Positions 35,260 to 46,770 of a stretch of 64,000 nt of DNA are shown piece after piece. This DNA comes from Oxyruncus cristatus (taxonomy: Eukaryota > Chordata > Aves > Passeriformes > Cotingidae): positions 331,360 to 395,359 of the forward strand of contig VXAY01002919.1 in assembly GCA_013399855.1 (NCBI GenBank), written 5' to 3'. The position numbers were made by a program, and so were the translations under genes. The notes under the pieces are model-generated. The model worked only from the letters and a program-made list of their open reading frames with translations. It did no database searches and had not been told where the DNA came from. Each line of letters opens with the position of its first letter. Positions within the stretch are counted from its first letter, which is position 1.

Positions 35260-38200
35260 CGCGGGTTGTCCTTTTTCACCGGATGAAACTCAGGCTCTCT
35301 TCTCCTCTGCTCCCTCCAGGCTCATCTCTGGTGCAGAGGAGTCCAGAAGATGGATTTTCTGCCTCCTTTTATGACAGCTCCCCGAGGCGTTGAGATTCCT
35401 GAGCTATTTTAATTGCTGCCTGTGCTAAAAACAGAAATTTTCCCCTGATCAAAACAGCTCTTATAATCCTCATCCACAGCCAGGCTGATGCTCAGGGCTG
35501 AGTCAAGGCTCCCCTCTCATTCCAAGGGGTCTGCAGTGCTCCAGGAGCTCTCCCAGAGATAGTTCTGATGTCCCTCTGCCCGTCACACCTGGAAAAACAT
35601 CCGTGCAAAAATTCCTCCTTGCTTTGTGCTTTCTTCATCAAAGGGTGTTTTCCTAAATAGGATTCTGCATTAATCCTGGCTTAGGCACAGCTCAGTACTG
35701 AGTGAGTAAAGGCTTGTATAAGACACTTAAAGCCAGAGGGTGTTACACAAGGGGTGGATGCAGGGCTGGGTTAGGTTTGAAAATATTCCTTGTATTTGCT
35801 CCCCACTGGAGGGGTTTTTCCTTGCCTGACTCTTGGATATCATTTGGGGGGGTGCAAAAACCAAAGAGCCGGGTTTGTTTTTCTCTCCCCCTACCCATGA
35901 GGTCCCACAGCAGCACCGCATTCCCCAGATCTGTGGTTACAGAACCAAAATCAAAGTAGGTTTGGGCTGCCTGCATTTCCTGGGGGACAGTTAAAAAAAA
36001 AAAAAAAAAAAAAAAGACAAACATGGAGAAATTCAGTAGATTTCTTGTGTCTTTTCAGCCTGGATGCTGCGACGTACAGAATAAAGGTTGCCATTTTCAA
36101 CAGATGTGTTTAATAAATATTGGTAAATGCTGTGTGTTTGTGCTGTCCAAATTCATGCAGCCTGCACGGTGAGAGTGAATTATGTTGAAATCAAGGTTCT
36201 GTCTGTACAACACTGGCCTGTGGATAATGACAGGCTGGAGGAACCAGCTCTCCTTCCCCATGTCGTGCACCAGCCTGGCCGGGACAATATAGGGAAGCAG
36301 AGGATGGTCCCAGCATCCTGACACAACCTCTGCAGTGCCGTTTCACCCCCAGTTTTTATACATTTTAACTTGCCCTCTCCAGATATCGCTGTGTCCCCAC
36401 AACAGGAGTTGTGTCCTGGGAGCAGAGAGGTTCAAACTGTCCCTGGGTTGAAGTGTCACTGGTGGGCATTGCCCGAACCTGCAGGTAAATGTCACAGCAC
36501 AGCCAGGGCTGACCTCTGGTGCTGCCTGGATGTCAGCACACACAGCAGCGAGTTCTCAGCTCTGAGATAAATTGAATAATCAGTTATCTGAGTTAACCTG
36601 GAGGTGAACAATTGCTGGAATCAGGGCTTTCCGGAGCCTTACTGGAGCTTCTCCTTTCTTGTCTTCCCAGTGTTTGATGTCTCACATTATCTCCTCGTTT
36701 GGTGAGTCTCCCACACATTCCAGCCTTCCTACCAGCCTCCTGGTGTTATCTGAGCTTTGATCTGCGTGATTCATGCCATTGGCTCCTGCAGCCCTCGGGA
36801 AAGCAAAAATCCCTTCATTTAAAGGGATTTCTTCCAGTACTGGCAAGTCCAAGAAGGACAAAAGTATCATCTTTTGCTGCAACTGGTCCGAACGCTCCAG
36901 GGCATCAGAAGTGCAGGAGAGTTTGCACACTGGAAGGAATCGTTCCTGTGTTCCCTGGGTGTGAACTGTGCCTGTTGTTCGTGTCAGGCCCCCCAGGAAC
37001 TCAACAGGCTCTGCGTGGAGAGGTGTAAGGTGCTCCTGCTTCACTCAGCGCTTGCACCGCCTTAGTTGTACCCAGCCCCGGCTGCCAAGATTTGGGAAAG
37101 GTGTAAATGATCCCGTGGGACCTGCAGGAACGCGGTCCTCTGTCCACACATCGCTCTGGCCTGCAGTGAGTCATGGGGGGTTTCTCAAGGGGTCTGGGAG
37201 TTGCCAAATCCGCCCCTGCACCCTCCCCTGCTGCAAACACCGAGGCCCTGGGACAGCATTCCAGGAGAAATCATCCCCCCTGGCTCAGCTCCAAGGTCCC
37301 GTGAGAAGACACCTTGTCATCATCCTCTTAGCGACGGCAAATTTTGCATTAATTGGCTCGTTAAGTGCCGGGCTGATTTTCTAAGCTGCCCTCCCCACCT
37401 GGCAAAGCAGGATTAGAAGGGACTGAGGACTTCGGAGACAGGCAGGATCCCAGCAGCAGGTGGGTTTGGGGAGAAGGCCCCCACAGCTCACACTGAGCAC
37501 CAGGTGGGCTGGGGGCTGTGCAGGGCACGGGGCTGCTTCCTGCCTGGGCAGGATCAGTGCCCAGATGGCCGGTGTCTGTGATCCCAGGGATTTTCGTGCG
37601 AGGGGATTGTCTTTGCTGTTGGAAGCCACCACAGGGTGTTTAGGGAAGGATGAAGGTAATGCCAAGAGTTGGAAACCGCTCAAACCCCCGGGACTAATAA
37701 CTTGCCCTTCTTTAAAACCTTTTTAATATCTTCAGTGGCCACAGGCAATCAGGTTCTCAATTTTAGAACCAAGAGATTAGCCCAAGATGCTGGAGTTGCT
37801 CACAAGAAGGGACATGAGGTGTTGCACTAAACAGCAGCTGTGGCCACTTCTGACCTCATCCCACAGGGGCAGGGCTATTTGGGGTTGGGCTATGTGGGGG
37901 CAGGAGCACCTTGTGCAAGGGGATGGGCACCGCTGCCCTGATGGGTTGGAAATGGCCCAGTGACAACAGAAGGAGAGTATTTGGCTCAGCTGTGCTACTG
38001 GGAAAAGCACAAGAGAAGGGATTGGAAGAGATGAGTTGTTTGCCCCAGTGGTGTTTCACCTGGCGGGTGTGTCCCACGTGCTGATGGAAGATGAAATCCT
38101 CTGGGAAGGCGGCGAGGAAACAGAACCCTTCTCTGCTCCATGCAGATCCCAACCCACCCCTGGCACTGCACGAGCTCAGATGCAGGACAAATAGAGGCAC

Positions 38201-39372
38201 TGCATGATCCTGCAGATGGGTCCCCAGCACCTCCCCAGCATCAGCTCGTCCTGCCCTGGTCACAGCCCAGCACAGTCCCCCAGGCTCCAGCAGGGGACGG
38301 GGACATCGGGGCAGTTACAAACAGCCAGGAGCAGTTTTGGTTTCCCTTGCAGTAAAGGTCTCCCAGTTTGGTTCCTGGCCAAAAGGAAACGCGGTGCCGA
38401 TGCTGCACTTGTTGTTGACAGCATCCAGGAGTGGGATTTCATGTTTTCCACAGTCCTAATTACCCCAGGCTAAATTAGACAGAGCCCCTGCAAAGTATCC
38501 CCCCTCCCTGGGGCCCTCCAGCAGCCGGTGACTGAACTCCCTGGATCTGTCAGTTGTGTCTTTAAAGGCTTTGCAAACAGGGATGTGGATCTGGGTGGGG
38601 AAGGGCTGCTCCCATCCTGCAAGGGCTCTGCTTCCCCATTTTCTGTTAGTTAGGGTTTTAAAAGGACTGAGAATCCAGGAGAGGAGGTGCTGGGCAGACC
38701 CAGCTGGCACCAGTGGCCCACAAGGGACTGTCACCCCACACATGGCCCTGACCCAGACACACATATTTGTTTGCCACCACCATCACCTTCAGCCTACTAG
38801 ACCATCCCACCTCTTGCACACTCCAAACCCCAAAACTTCATCTCCTTCACTCCAGGCTGGGTCCAGCCTCGCAAGGGAGATGCTCCTGCTGGTGCCACCA
38901 CACCAAGCCCTGGCAACACACCCCCTCCTGCTCCAAGCTGCCTTAATCCATGGCCCTACTTAGGGGTCTGGGCAAAGATTAGCTGGAAACATTCCCAGTG
39001 ATTAGGGTTTAAATCCCTTTGACATTTCACATCTTCTTAGAGCTTGTAGGTGAGACCCTGGCAGCTGCAAATCCCCTCAGTCCTCAAGGGAGTGACAGTT
39101 CCTGCACCGCTCAGGAACGAGCTTTACCCAGTTCTTGGTGTTAACCCAAGCTGCTTTGGGCAGTAAATCTCCTTCTGCTGTAAAGGGAATGACTATAAAT
39201 CGTAAAATTGGCAGGACAGCACCGTGTATCCGCTGTCAGAGTCCCTCGTGCCACTCGGCATCTGGCTGGAAAGGAGCAGCCACAGCAGCTGGAGCAAAGC
39301 AAACATTATTCCGTCTATAAAAGCCTCACACGACACCCAGAAGATAAGCCTGGCTGGCATTTAGGCACCAAT
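35260..39372. other. Interval between PNPLA1 start and BNIP5 end
   Basis: No exon, RNA gene or large repeat was recognised apart from the poly(A) tract. The short open frames have no conserved motif. The first few hundred bases left of 35600 probably include the PNPLA1 promoter. Confidence 0.6.
35993..36015. repeat. Poly(A) tract
   Basis: About 23 consecutive A. No retrogene or SINE body was recognised beside it. Confidence 0.9.
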
Positions 39373-39378
39373 TTTATT
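39373..39378 (-). terminator. Polyadenylation signal of BNIP5
   Basis: The minus strand reads AATAAA about 395 bases past the BNIP5 stop codon. Confidence 0.5.
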
Positions 39379-39769
39379 TGAGTTTTATGGGTTTTTCCCA
39401 AACTGGATGCTTGGCTGGCAGCAGAGACTACAAAAATCATGTTGCACGTTCACAGACACATACAGAAAAGCAGGTAAATAAATACACAAACACCAACAAT
39501 CCCCTGAGGTTCAACACATGCACTTGGTGGGAGCTAAAATGCAAATACAGAGTGAAATCCGGGCTTTGTTTGATTTACAGACTCTTCGCCCCCAGCCAGG
39601 AGGGGTTTCAGCATTTCACACTGCTCTGGCTGTTGCTCAGGTTTTCCTTCGAAGATTTTAAATCCACAGCTCAGAAATTCACTCCACATCCAGGTCACCG
39701 TCAGGGATTGTCCTCCTACCCTTCATCCTTGGGTTCCCAGGCACCACAGGCCCTTCACAGCAGCTGATG

Positions 39770-42700
39770 TCAGTCTGGGCTGTCACAGTGGTCTGTCCTG
39801 AGCTTTTCTCTGTTCTGCTGAGACAGAAGAAACATTCATAGAATTGTGGAATCATGGAATGCTTTGGGTTGGAAGGGACCCTGAAGCTCATCTTGTTCCA
39901 ACCCCCTGCCATGGGCAGGGACACCTCCCACTAGTCCACATTGCTCCAAGCCCCATCCAGCCTGGCCTTAGACAGTTCCAGGGATGGGGCAGCCACAGCT
40001 TCTCTGAGCCACCTGTGCCAGGACCGTCCCCACCCTCACAGGAAAGAATTTCTTCCCAATATCCCATCTAACCCTGCCCTCTGTCAGTTTGAAGCCATTC
40101 CCCCTTGTCCTGTCATTCCATCCCTTGTCCCAAGTCCCTCTTCAGCTCTCCTGGAGCTTCTTCAGGCCCTGTAAGGGGCTCTCAGGTCTCCCTGGAGCCT
40201 TCTCTTCTCCAGGTGAACCCCCCAGCTCTCCCAGCTTGGCTCCAGAGCAGAGGGGCTCCAGAATCATGGAATCCCAGAATGTTTGAGTTTAGAAGGGACC
40301 TTAAAGCTCATCCAGTCCCATCCCCTGCCATGGGCAGGGACACCTTCCACCAGCCCAGGTTGCTCCAAGCCCCATCCAACCTGGCCTTGGACGCTTCCAG
40401 GGATGGGGCAGCCACAACTTCCCTGGGCACTTGCCCTGACTTGCTCCTGGAAGCTCAGCCCCGGGCTCATCCTCCTCCTTACCTGGAGGACTTTGCCGTA
40501 GGGCGCGAACGAATCCTCCAGGTACCGTGTGCCAAAGCCCATGATCCTGTTCACTGCCTGGCTGCGGATTCCAGCCAGCCTGGCCGTGAGGTGCACCGTG
40601 AAGGCAAACTGGATCTCCTGGGGGTTGGCATCAGCTCTGCTGGCCGTCATTTCCCTCTGGACGTAGGCGTCGGCCAAGTTCTTGAAGGAGCTGTAGGACA
40701 TGTCCCTGAAGAACAGCTGCAGCCGCGCGTCCTCCCTCATCTGGGGGAGAGGCAAGTGAGTACACGTTCTGAGTGAGTGATTCCGTGTGTCATCCCTGTG
40801 CTGACGCCTTCACTCCGCACCGGGATGGCAGGCGAGGGAGGACACACAGACAGCCACGGCCACGCCCAGACGGGGAGCTGAGAGTTGCCATTTCCTTGAT
40901 TTTACTGAGCGTTTCCCAGCCCCGGGGAAATCGATGGTGTTGCTGCATTTCACAGCAGCTGGGCCCAAATTCCCTCCGCTCTCCTCTCACCTGCCTGTCC
41001 AGCTCATCTCCTGCGCTCCGGAGCAGGGCCACGATTCTCCTGATGGGTTCGTCTGCAGACAGAGATCCCACGTTATCTCCAACCCTTTCTCCACGCCTCC
41101 CACACCCAGATGCTCTGTTTAGTCCCCAGAAAAAAATTCCCTAAGCAACGTTTATCCATCTCCATCCCTCCAAAAACCATTTCAGCCTGTTGCCAAGTGC
41201 CTCGTTACCCTCACCCAGCAAAACCACGCTCCTGCTTTTGAATTTTGTCCTTTCTGTTGTCTAGTGGAAGGTGTCCCTGCCCATGGAAGGGGGCAGGAAC
41301 GAGATGGTCTTTAAAGTCCTTTCCAACCCAAACCATTCTATGAATTTCTCTCTCCCCCAGTCAAGACCTGATGCTGAAAATCTCCACCAAAGCCTTTGTA
41401 TTCCCTGGATGGGGATTGAAGCAGGGGTTGGGTGCTGTGCAGGCTCTGTGCCCATATGTTTTCTGCAGGTGCCAGCAAGGGCAACACTCACCAACTGCAT
41501 CGGTGCCAGGTGGCTGTGGGGGCTCCCCAAATCCGCTTGCTCTGCTCCCCTGGCTCTCACTGCCCTGCACGATCAGCCCGATCTCTTCTGAGACCTGTGT
41601 GTAGTAGCCATCGGGCTGCTCCGCCTCTGCTGGAAGGAAAACACATCTTCAGAAGTGAGGATTATTTTTGTTGGTGATTGATCGAAAGGGAAAAGCGGCT
41701 GCAGCAGGGACTGGATGTGCGGGTGCCCACCCTGGATTAGTGCATTCCTGTGGTGGAGGATGTGGCTGCGCTTTCTGAGCCACAGCTGAGCGCCTGTGAC
41801 TTGCCACGGATCCTGACACAGCTCCTCGTAAATCCCCTCACCAGTGTTTTGGCACTGGAAGGGGTGGAATTGGGTGTCCCACGGGCTCTGCTGCACCAGC
41901 TGCCCACACCCATCCCCGCAGCAAACCTCAGACACCGTAACATTGGCCCTGGAGTGGTTTAGGATTTAATCTCAGGCGTCAAACACAGGTTTAAACTAAA
42001 CCACTGTGACCCTTGGTTGCCAGAGGGGCAGAATCTTGTGCTTGGGTGGTTACTGCCAACATCAGGCTTGGGGTAACACGTGCTCAAAGCATGGGCGGAT
42101 CGACCCTTCCCTGGGGCAGCAGGTTGGGATTGGAGCTTCCAAAACCCATCCCAAACCCCGAGAAAGCCCCGGGAGGGTGACACCTGATTAGAAACCAGCA
42201 CTAAACATGATGGCTTTCCCAAAAGAAGCCCAGGGAGGTCCCGTTGGATGTAGGGGGGGGTCAGAGGTTGGGGTGAGGGGGGTCCCACCTGGCGTGGCCG
42301 GTGCCAGGACGTGCCGCAGGGGAAGGCAGCCGGGCCGCTTGGTCCTCGCCCCAGATCCCGTCTCTCCCCGCTCCTCCTCCCCGTGCTTCTTCAAGGAGAA
42401 AACCTTCTTGATGCTTGTTTTCCTCTTCAGGGCTCTGCCTGGCGTTGGGGATGTGCTTGAGTCTACTCTGTGTTTTTTGGCTCCTTCTGCTTTGGAGCCC
42501 TGAGGAGCTTTGGCATCTCTCTCCTTTGCTTTTTGCCCTGCGTTTTCCTTCTGCTCCTCAGGGCCCCTCTTGAAGAAGAAATTTAAGAAACTTTTCAACC
42601 AGGCTGGTTTTGAACCAGAACGTTGGGAAGAGTTTTTTGCGCTTTTCCTCTTGGGCTTCGGCCCCTCTTTAGGGACCTCCTGGGGAGCTTTGCTGTCGTC

Positions 42701-42988
42701 ATCCAGAGCCTCTTCAAGGTCCAGCACTTTGAGTCCCTCCTCCCGGTCCTTCTTGGGGCTGCATTTGGCACATGAGTATGTACAGAAGTCGCTTTCTGAC
42801 CGTTGCAGCCCGTCCGTCTTCCTTCCTCGCCCTCCAGTTTTCTCCCGTGGGCTCTGTTTGGCCACCGGTGGGTTTTCCCGGCAGCTCAGCGAGCGCCTGA
42901 CGTAAATCTCCAGCACTTTCTTGGCCCCTTGCCTGTCCAGGGAGAGGATCTTTCCCGACGGCTGCCTCCCGACATCCCACCGAGGCAT
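39770..42988 (-). CDS. BNIP5: BCL2-interacting protein 5-like (C6orf222 orthologue), BH3 protein
   Basis: Five coding exons: 42988-42289, 41629-41492, 41052-40991, 40740-40483, 39817-39770. They sum to 1,206 bases (401 residues plus stop) with consistent phases. The large first exon is basic and low-complexity (KPKRKSAKNSSQRSGSKPAW, then LKSFLNFFFKRGPEEQKE and LKRKTSIKKVFSLKKH). The third holds a BH3 motif, IVALLRSAGDELDRQ, with the L-x3-GD core. The fourth encodes a conserved C-terminal module (FFRDMSYSSFKNLADAYVQR, GFGTRYLEDSFAPYGKVLQ). BNIP5 (formerly C6orf222) is a little-studied BH3 protein that binds BCL2-family members. Its place between PNPLA1 and ETV7 matches the human order. The start is the Met in MPRWDVGRQ because the longer upstream frame runs through a pyrimidine-rich acceptor. 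The name rests on synteny, the BH3 motif and general similarity. Confidence 0.8.
39837..40259 (-). mobile_element. CR1 fragment (first of a tandem pair)
   Basis: Minus-oriented CR1 from its 3' end (CATAGAATTGTGGAATCATG) to the RT-proximal region (CTCTCAGGTCTCCCTGGAGC then CTTCTCTTCTCCAGG). It lies in the last intron of BNIP5. Confidence 0.92.
40260..40432 (-). mobile_element. CR1 fragment (second of a tandem pair)
   Basis: A second, separate CR1 3' end in the same orientation (AGAATCATGGAATCCCAGAA then AGAAGGGACCTTAAAGCTCA) starts where the first ends. It stops about 50 bases short of the BNIP5 exon 4 donor. Confidence 0.9.
40483..40740 (-). CDS. BNIP5: BNIP5 conserved C-terminal exon
   Basis: 86 codons, phase 0 at both ends, between CCCCAG and GTAAGG. 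It is predicted to be largely helical, with MSYSSFKNLADAYVQREM and HLTARLAGIRSQAVNRIMGF. No catalytic motif was seen. Confidence 0.82.
40991..41052 (-). CDS. BNIP5: BNIP5 BH3 exon
   Basis: A 62-base exon between CTGCAG and GTGAGA encoding EPIRRIVALLRSAGDELDRQ. The hydrophobic positions and the G-D pair fit the BH3 consensus; the whole motif is on one exon. Confidence 0.85.
41260..41346 (+). mobile_element. CR1 3'-terminal fragment
   Basis: CTAGTGGAAGGTGTCCCTGC to AACCCAAACCATTCTATGAA in sense orientation, inside a BNIP5 intron. Confidence 0.88.
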
Positions 42989-43013
42989 CTCCGCAGACGG
43001 AGCCCGCGCGTTG
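42289..43013 (-). CDS. BNIP5: BNIP5 exon 1 of the coding region, basic low-complexity part
   Basis: The acceptor TTTTTTCTCCCCAG ends at 43014, so the exon begins at 43013 and the first Met is at 42988. It runs to the donor before 42289 (GTGGGA). It encodes a Lys/Glu/Ser-rich stretch with one hydrophobic-basic patch, WLKSFLNFFFKRG, repeated in looser form as IKKVFSLKKHG. Confidence 0.8.
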
Positions 43014-44639
43014 CTGGGGAGAAAAAACAACATTTTCAGCCTGGTTTTTTGCTTTTCCCCAGCTGGCTGCGCAGTTGGGTTGGGCATGATGGAAATCCCC
43101 CACACACACCCCCCATTCTGGCACCCAGGGGTGCCTGAGAGATGTTAACCTTCCTGGTTAATGATCAGCCAGTTTTATAGTTGTTGTCTGAGTGCTCCCG
43201 GTGTAGGCGGCCCACGCAGGGTTTTATGATGGGCTGTGGACACCACTGATAAAGGAACTGAAACTACAGGGAGAGGGAGGTGGGCTGGGCATGTCTCAGG
43301 GGAGAACCTGGTCATCGTCCAGGGGGTTTCACCCGGCAAGGATATCACCCAGACACCCTCCTATCATCCCATCGCAACGTGTTTCCCACATTAGGGTGAA
43401 AAAGGACACCCCAGGAGCCCACTGTGAATGACACAACCCAGATTTTTGAGTATTTCCCCCTAAAGTATTGGCTGCTAAAAAAAAACATCACCCCTCAACA
43501 AGGCTGGGAAGGTCAAGGGAAGCAGGGACTGTTGTAAATCTCAGTGACACAGTCCCTCTGAGATCCCACCAGCACAGGGCTGTGAAGGGAGCTCGGACCA
43601 CCCACTCCCTGCCTTTCCCATCTCCCTTCTTCTCTGTATTTGCAAGCAAAATTAAACAGGAATGTTGCTATTGGAAAACCAGGAACCCGCTACGGTGCCT
43701 CGTGTTGGTTTTATCTTTGAAACCAATTTCACCCTTCAAAGAACCAGACCCAAAACAGACTTTCTCCACCACTGAACAGCACAGAGGGAGCAAGCACAGA
43801 AACCTGGTACGCTGGGCTGTACAGACCACCCTGGAGTTGGGCATCAGCCTCTCCTCAGACTCAGGGAACATCATCACAATGCCCAGCACAACCACCCACG
43901 CCACCTTGGCCCATTCTGGGGAATCAAGAAGACAAGTTTCCTTCAACTAAACCAACACCAAACCCCACCAACCACCCCATAACAAATCACTCCACTGAAT
44001 TTAATCCCATTAAAGCCACAACCCCCATCCTGCTTTGACGATTCCAGTGCATCGGCCACACCATTCTTTATTGGCTGATTTGGTTTTTTTACCTTTCCAT
44101 CAGTATTTCTGCCTGTTTGGACATGGGTCAAGACAAGCTTCTCGGCCACGGGCGCTGAGGGTTCTTCTCAGGCTCTCCTGGGAGGTGCCCTTTTATGCCC
44201 AAGCCGGTGGCTGGCTGAGATAATTCCTATTTTTAGCAGCCATTCAGGTAGGAGAGCGGCCCATGCTTCCGCCTGGGATCCCCGTTATCACCGCCCTCGT
44301 GGCGGAAACCAGTGGGCGTGAGTTTCACTGGAGGAGAAAACAATTTCCTTATGACAAGTAGCAGCAAAACAGCATAAAAATCACCTGTCACCCCGTGTAA
44401 GAGCTGGCCTTTGAGACCAGCTATCTCAGGCAGCCGCTTGGCTTTGGGTTTGGTTTGTTTTTGTTGTTTTTCACTGTGCGTGGCACCTTATATGGGCTTT
44501 CATGGGTTGTTTTTGTAAAGGGAAGTCATAACTTTCTCAGACAAAAGAAGGAAGCAGATCGCCCTGCTCGTGTCCCAGGAGTTCCCAGCGGCTGTTGTGG
44601 GACCACAGACACTCTGGGACACAGTGCTGTCAGGTTGTT

Positions 44640-44785
44640 GAGACACAGAATGACAGTCACAGAGTGTTCGGAGTTGGAAGGGACCCACGAGGACCATCGA
44701 GTCCAATTCTTAAGTGAATGATCCACACAGGGGTCAAACTCACAACCTTGGTGTTATTAACACTGGGCATGGCTGCGCTGAAATT
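44640..44785 (-). mobile_element. tRNA-Ile-derived SINE with CR1-like tail (TguSINE1 type)
   Basis: On the minus strand the right part reads GTGTTAATAACACCAAGGTT then GTGAGTTTGACCCCTGTGTGG, a degraded tRNA-Ile body (anticodon-loop TAATAAC, box-B-like GTTTGACCC). The left part, 44640-44705, is a CR1-X-like tail (GTTGGAAGGGACCCACGAGG then ACCATCGAGTCCAA). This composition is that of the tRNA-Ile SINE described from zebra finch. Confidence 0.7.
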
Positions 44786-46621
44786 CTCAGACCCCCCCTT
44801 GGGGTCCTTCAGACAGCCCGTGCTCCCACCCTAAAACATGAATCAGCACCAGCTCATGACCCCGAATCCTCCACACCCCCGTGGCTCCCACTCAGCCTCT
44901 CCCCGGGACACAGCATCTCCCACCAGGCACATCCCAGCACCCACAGACCGCACCTGAGCCAAGAAAATCTTCTGAAGAGCAAACCTTTCTCACAACGAAG
45001 CTCCTTTTGGCCCCAAGGCCAGCCCCGCGCCCACCCCCGGTGACCGTGACACCCTCCGGCGGGTGCTTCCCAAATTCCCCATCGCTATTTTGCCACCTGA
45101 TGGCAAAACTCCGCACTGCACCTCGCGAGGATGGAGCGGGATGCTTTTGCCGGGCGGCAGCTGGCGGGACGAGGGCTTTGGGAAACCCCCTCCTGGAAAA
45201 CCCCTCGGAAAGATTTCCAGCCGAGCAGCGACGCATTGTCTCTGCTTTTCAGCTGGCGTGATGTGCAGCCGAGGTTTCCCCTGGATACAAATGGTCTTTT
45301 CCCGGTAAAGGGTTCAGTTTGCAATCGGAACAGCCCGGGATTATTTTTTTTCCTTTCTGTAAACTCTGTGCCATAATTTCCTGTGACTGGGAGAGATCCA
45401 GTCCAGTCCCTCTGTCTCTCCCGAGCCCACACTGATGAAGCAGAGTCTAGTATTGATTAGGGATTACCTGGCTCGGTTTTTCAGCATCCCCATTTATTGA
45501 TAAATAATTAAATCCTCCATTAGGAGCTCTGTGCTGCTCCCCAGGACATGGCCACATCCTTCCATAAACAGGTCGATTCCAGGGCAGGAGAAGGACTTTC
45601 ACAATCAATTTTGTTGGGTTTTTTTCCCCTGAAACATCCATAAAACAAAAAGCCACATCCACTCCAGCACTTTGGCCACCTCCAGTCCAGAGATCTTGCT
45701 AATGGAGATTATTCAAGGCTGAGTCTAAATCCCATCTCTGCCCATGGAGGGCTTCTCATGATTCAGCTGGGAATCTGTATTAACTTACGGCCTCTTGCAC
45801 ACTTCTCTTTGTAGCAGCAATTCCAGACACAGCCTGGAGATGGGATACCCAAAGTGACCCCAGGAAAAATCTTGACCTGAGCTGTGATTCCGGATCCAGA
45901 TCTTTATCCAAGTTCAGATCCCTCCTGGGATTTGGGACAGGCTCAAAGCCAGTGGGAGAGAAGTGTAAGAAAAAGATGTTTGCAAGAGACTGAGACGAAC
46001 CAAAACCCCATTACAAGAGTGGAGGGGAAGGATCTGGATCCAAATTTGTCCACTTTTCTCATCAATATTGAGAGAATGAGGAAGCTGGCAGGACATGTGG
46101 TCATGAGGAGGGAGCACACAATGCCAGGGTTGGTGTCTTCGGGACAGAGATGCTAAAGGGAAAAGCAGAACTAAATCCCTGGGGACACAGGAGGGGATAA
46201 CCGACTTCCTTGCAGGAAATTGTTTCAGAAGATGGAACAAAATGAAAGGAGGCGTATTGCCCACGTGGAGCTGTGAGGAGCAGGGGATTACAACAGGCTC
46301 AGAAGGTGGCAAGGGTCAAATCACCCAAATTTCTTTGGAAGAAGATGGACAGGACACAGGACACAGGCTGAGGTTGGACGTCAGGAGAACTCCCCTCTGC
46401 AGGAGGGTGGGACAATCTCAAACTGGTGTCTAGAGGGGTTGGGAATCACCACCCTTGGAGGTCTTCAAGGCGTGGCTCCCCAAAGCCACAGCCAAGCTGA
46501 GTGGGTGCTGGGGGCTGTTGTGTTTTACGTGGACCACAAAGGTCCTCTGGAGCCAACACCAGCCACGAGCCAAAAACAGCCTCCTGGGCATAAAAACATC
46601 CATAGTTTCAGATCTGAAGCT

Positions 46622-46770
46622 TGACAGGGGTGTTGAGGGGAGCACCTGAACCATGACAGGAGCATTTGGGGAACACCTGAAGCACGGTCAGGGAGGGTTG
46701 AGGGGAGCATGTGAACCATGACAGGGGCGTTAAGGAGATAACCTGAACCACGACAGGGCGTTGAGGGGAG
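46622..46770. repeat. Minisatellite, about 4 copies of a 35-40-base unit
   Basis: Degenerate repeats of TTGAGGGGAGCACCTGAACC followed by ATGACAGGGG-like sequence; unit length varies. Confidence 0.75.

Noticed and set aside
39679..39817. Longer reading of the last BNIP5 exon (LSRTEKSSGQ... to a stop at 39679)
   Set aside because: The preceding exon ends in phase 0, which forces QNREKLRTDHCDSPD and a stop at 39770-39772.
42989..43105. Upstream extension of the BNIP5 first exon beginning MLFFLPSNARAP or earlier
   Set aside because: The extension reads through TTTTTTCTCCCCAG, a strong pyrimidine tract and acceptor, so it is intron; the first Met in the exon is at 42988.
44715..44785. Functional tRNA-Ile gene on the minus strand
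   Set aside because: Acceptor-stem and D-arm pairing are lost, several conserved bases differ, and it is fused to a CR1-like tail; it is a SINE relic.
46370..46490. Ancient CR1 3' fragment
   Set aside because: Only two short blocks resemble CR1; too weak to list as an element and mentioned only in the interval note.
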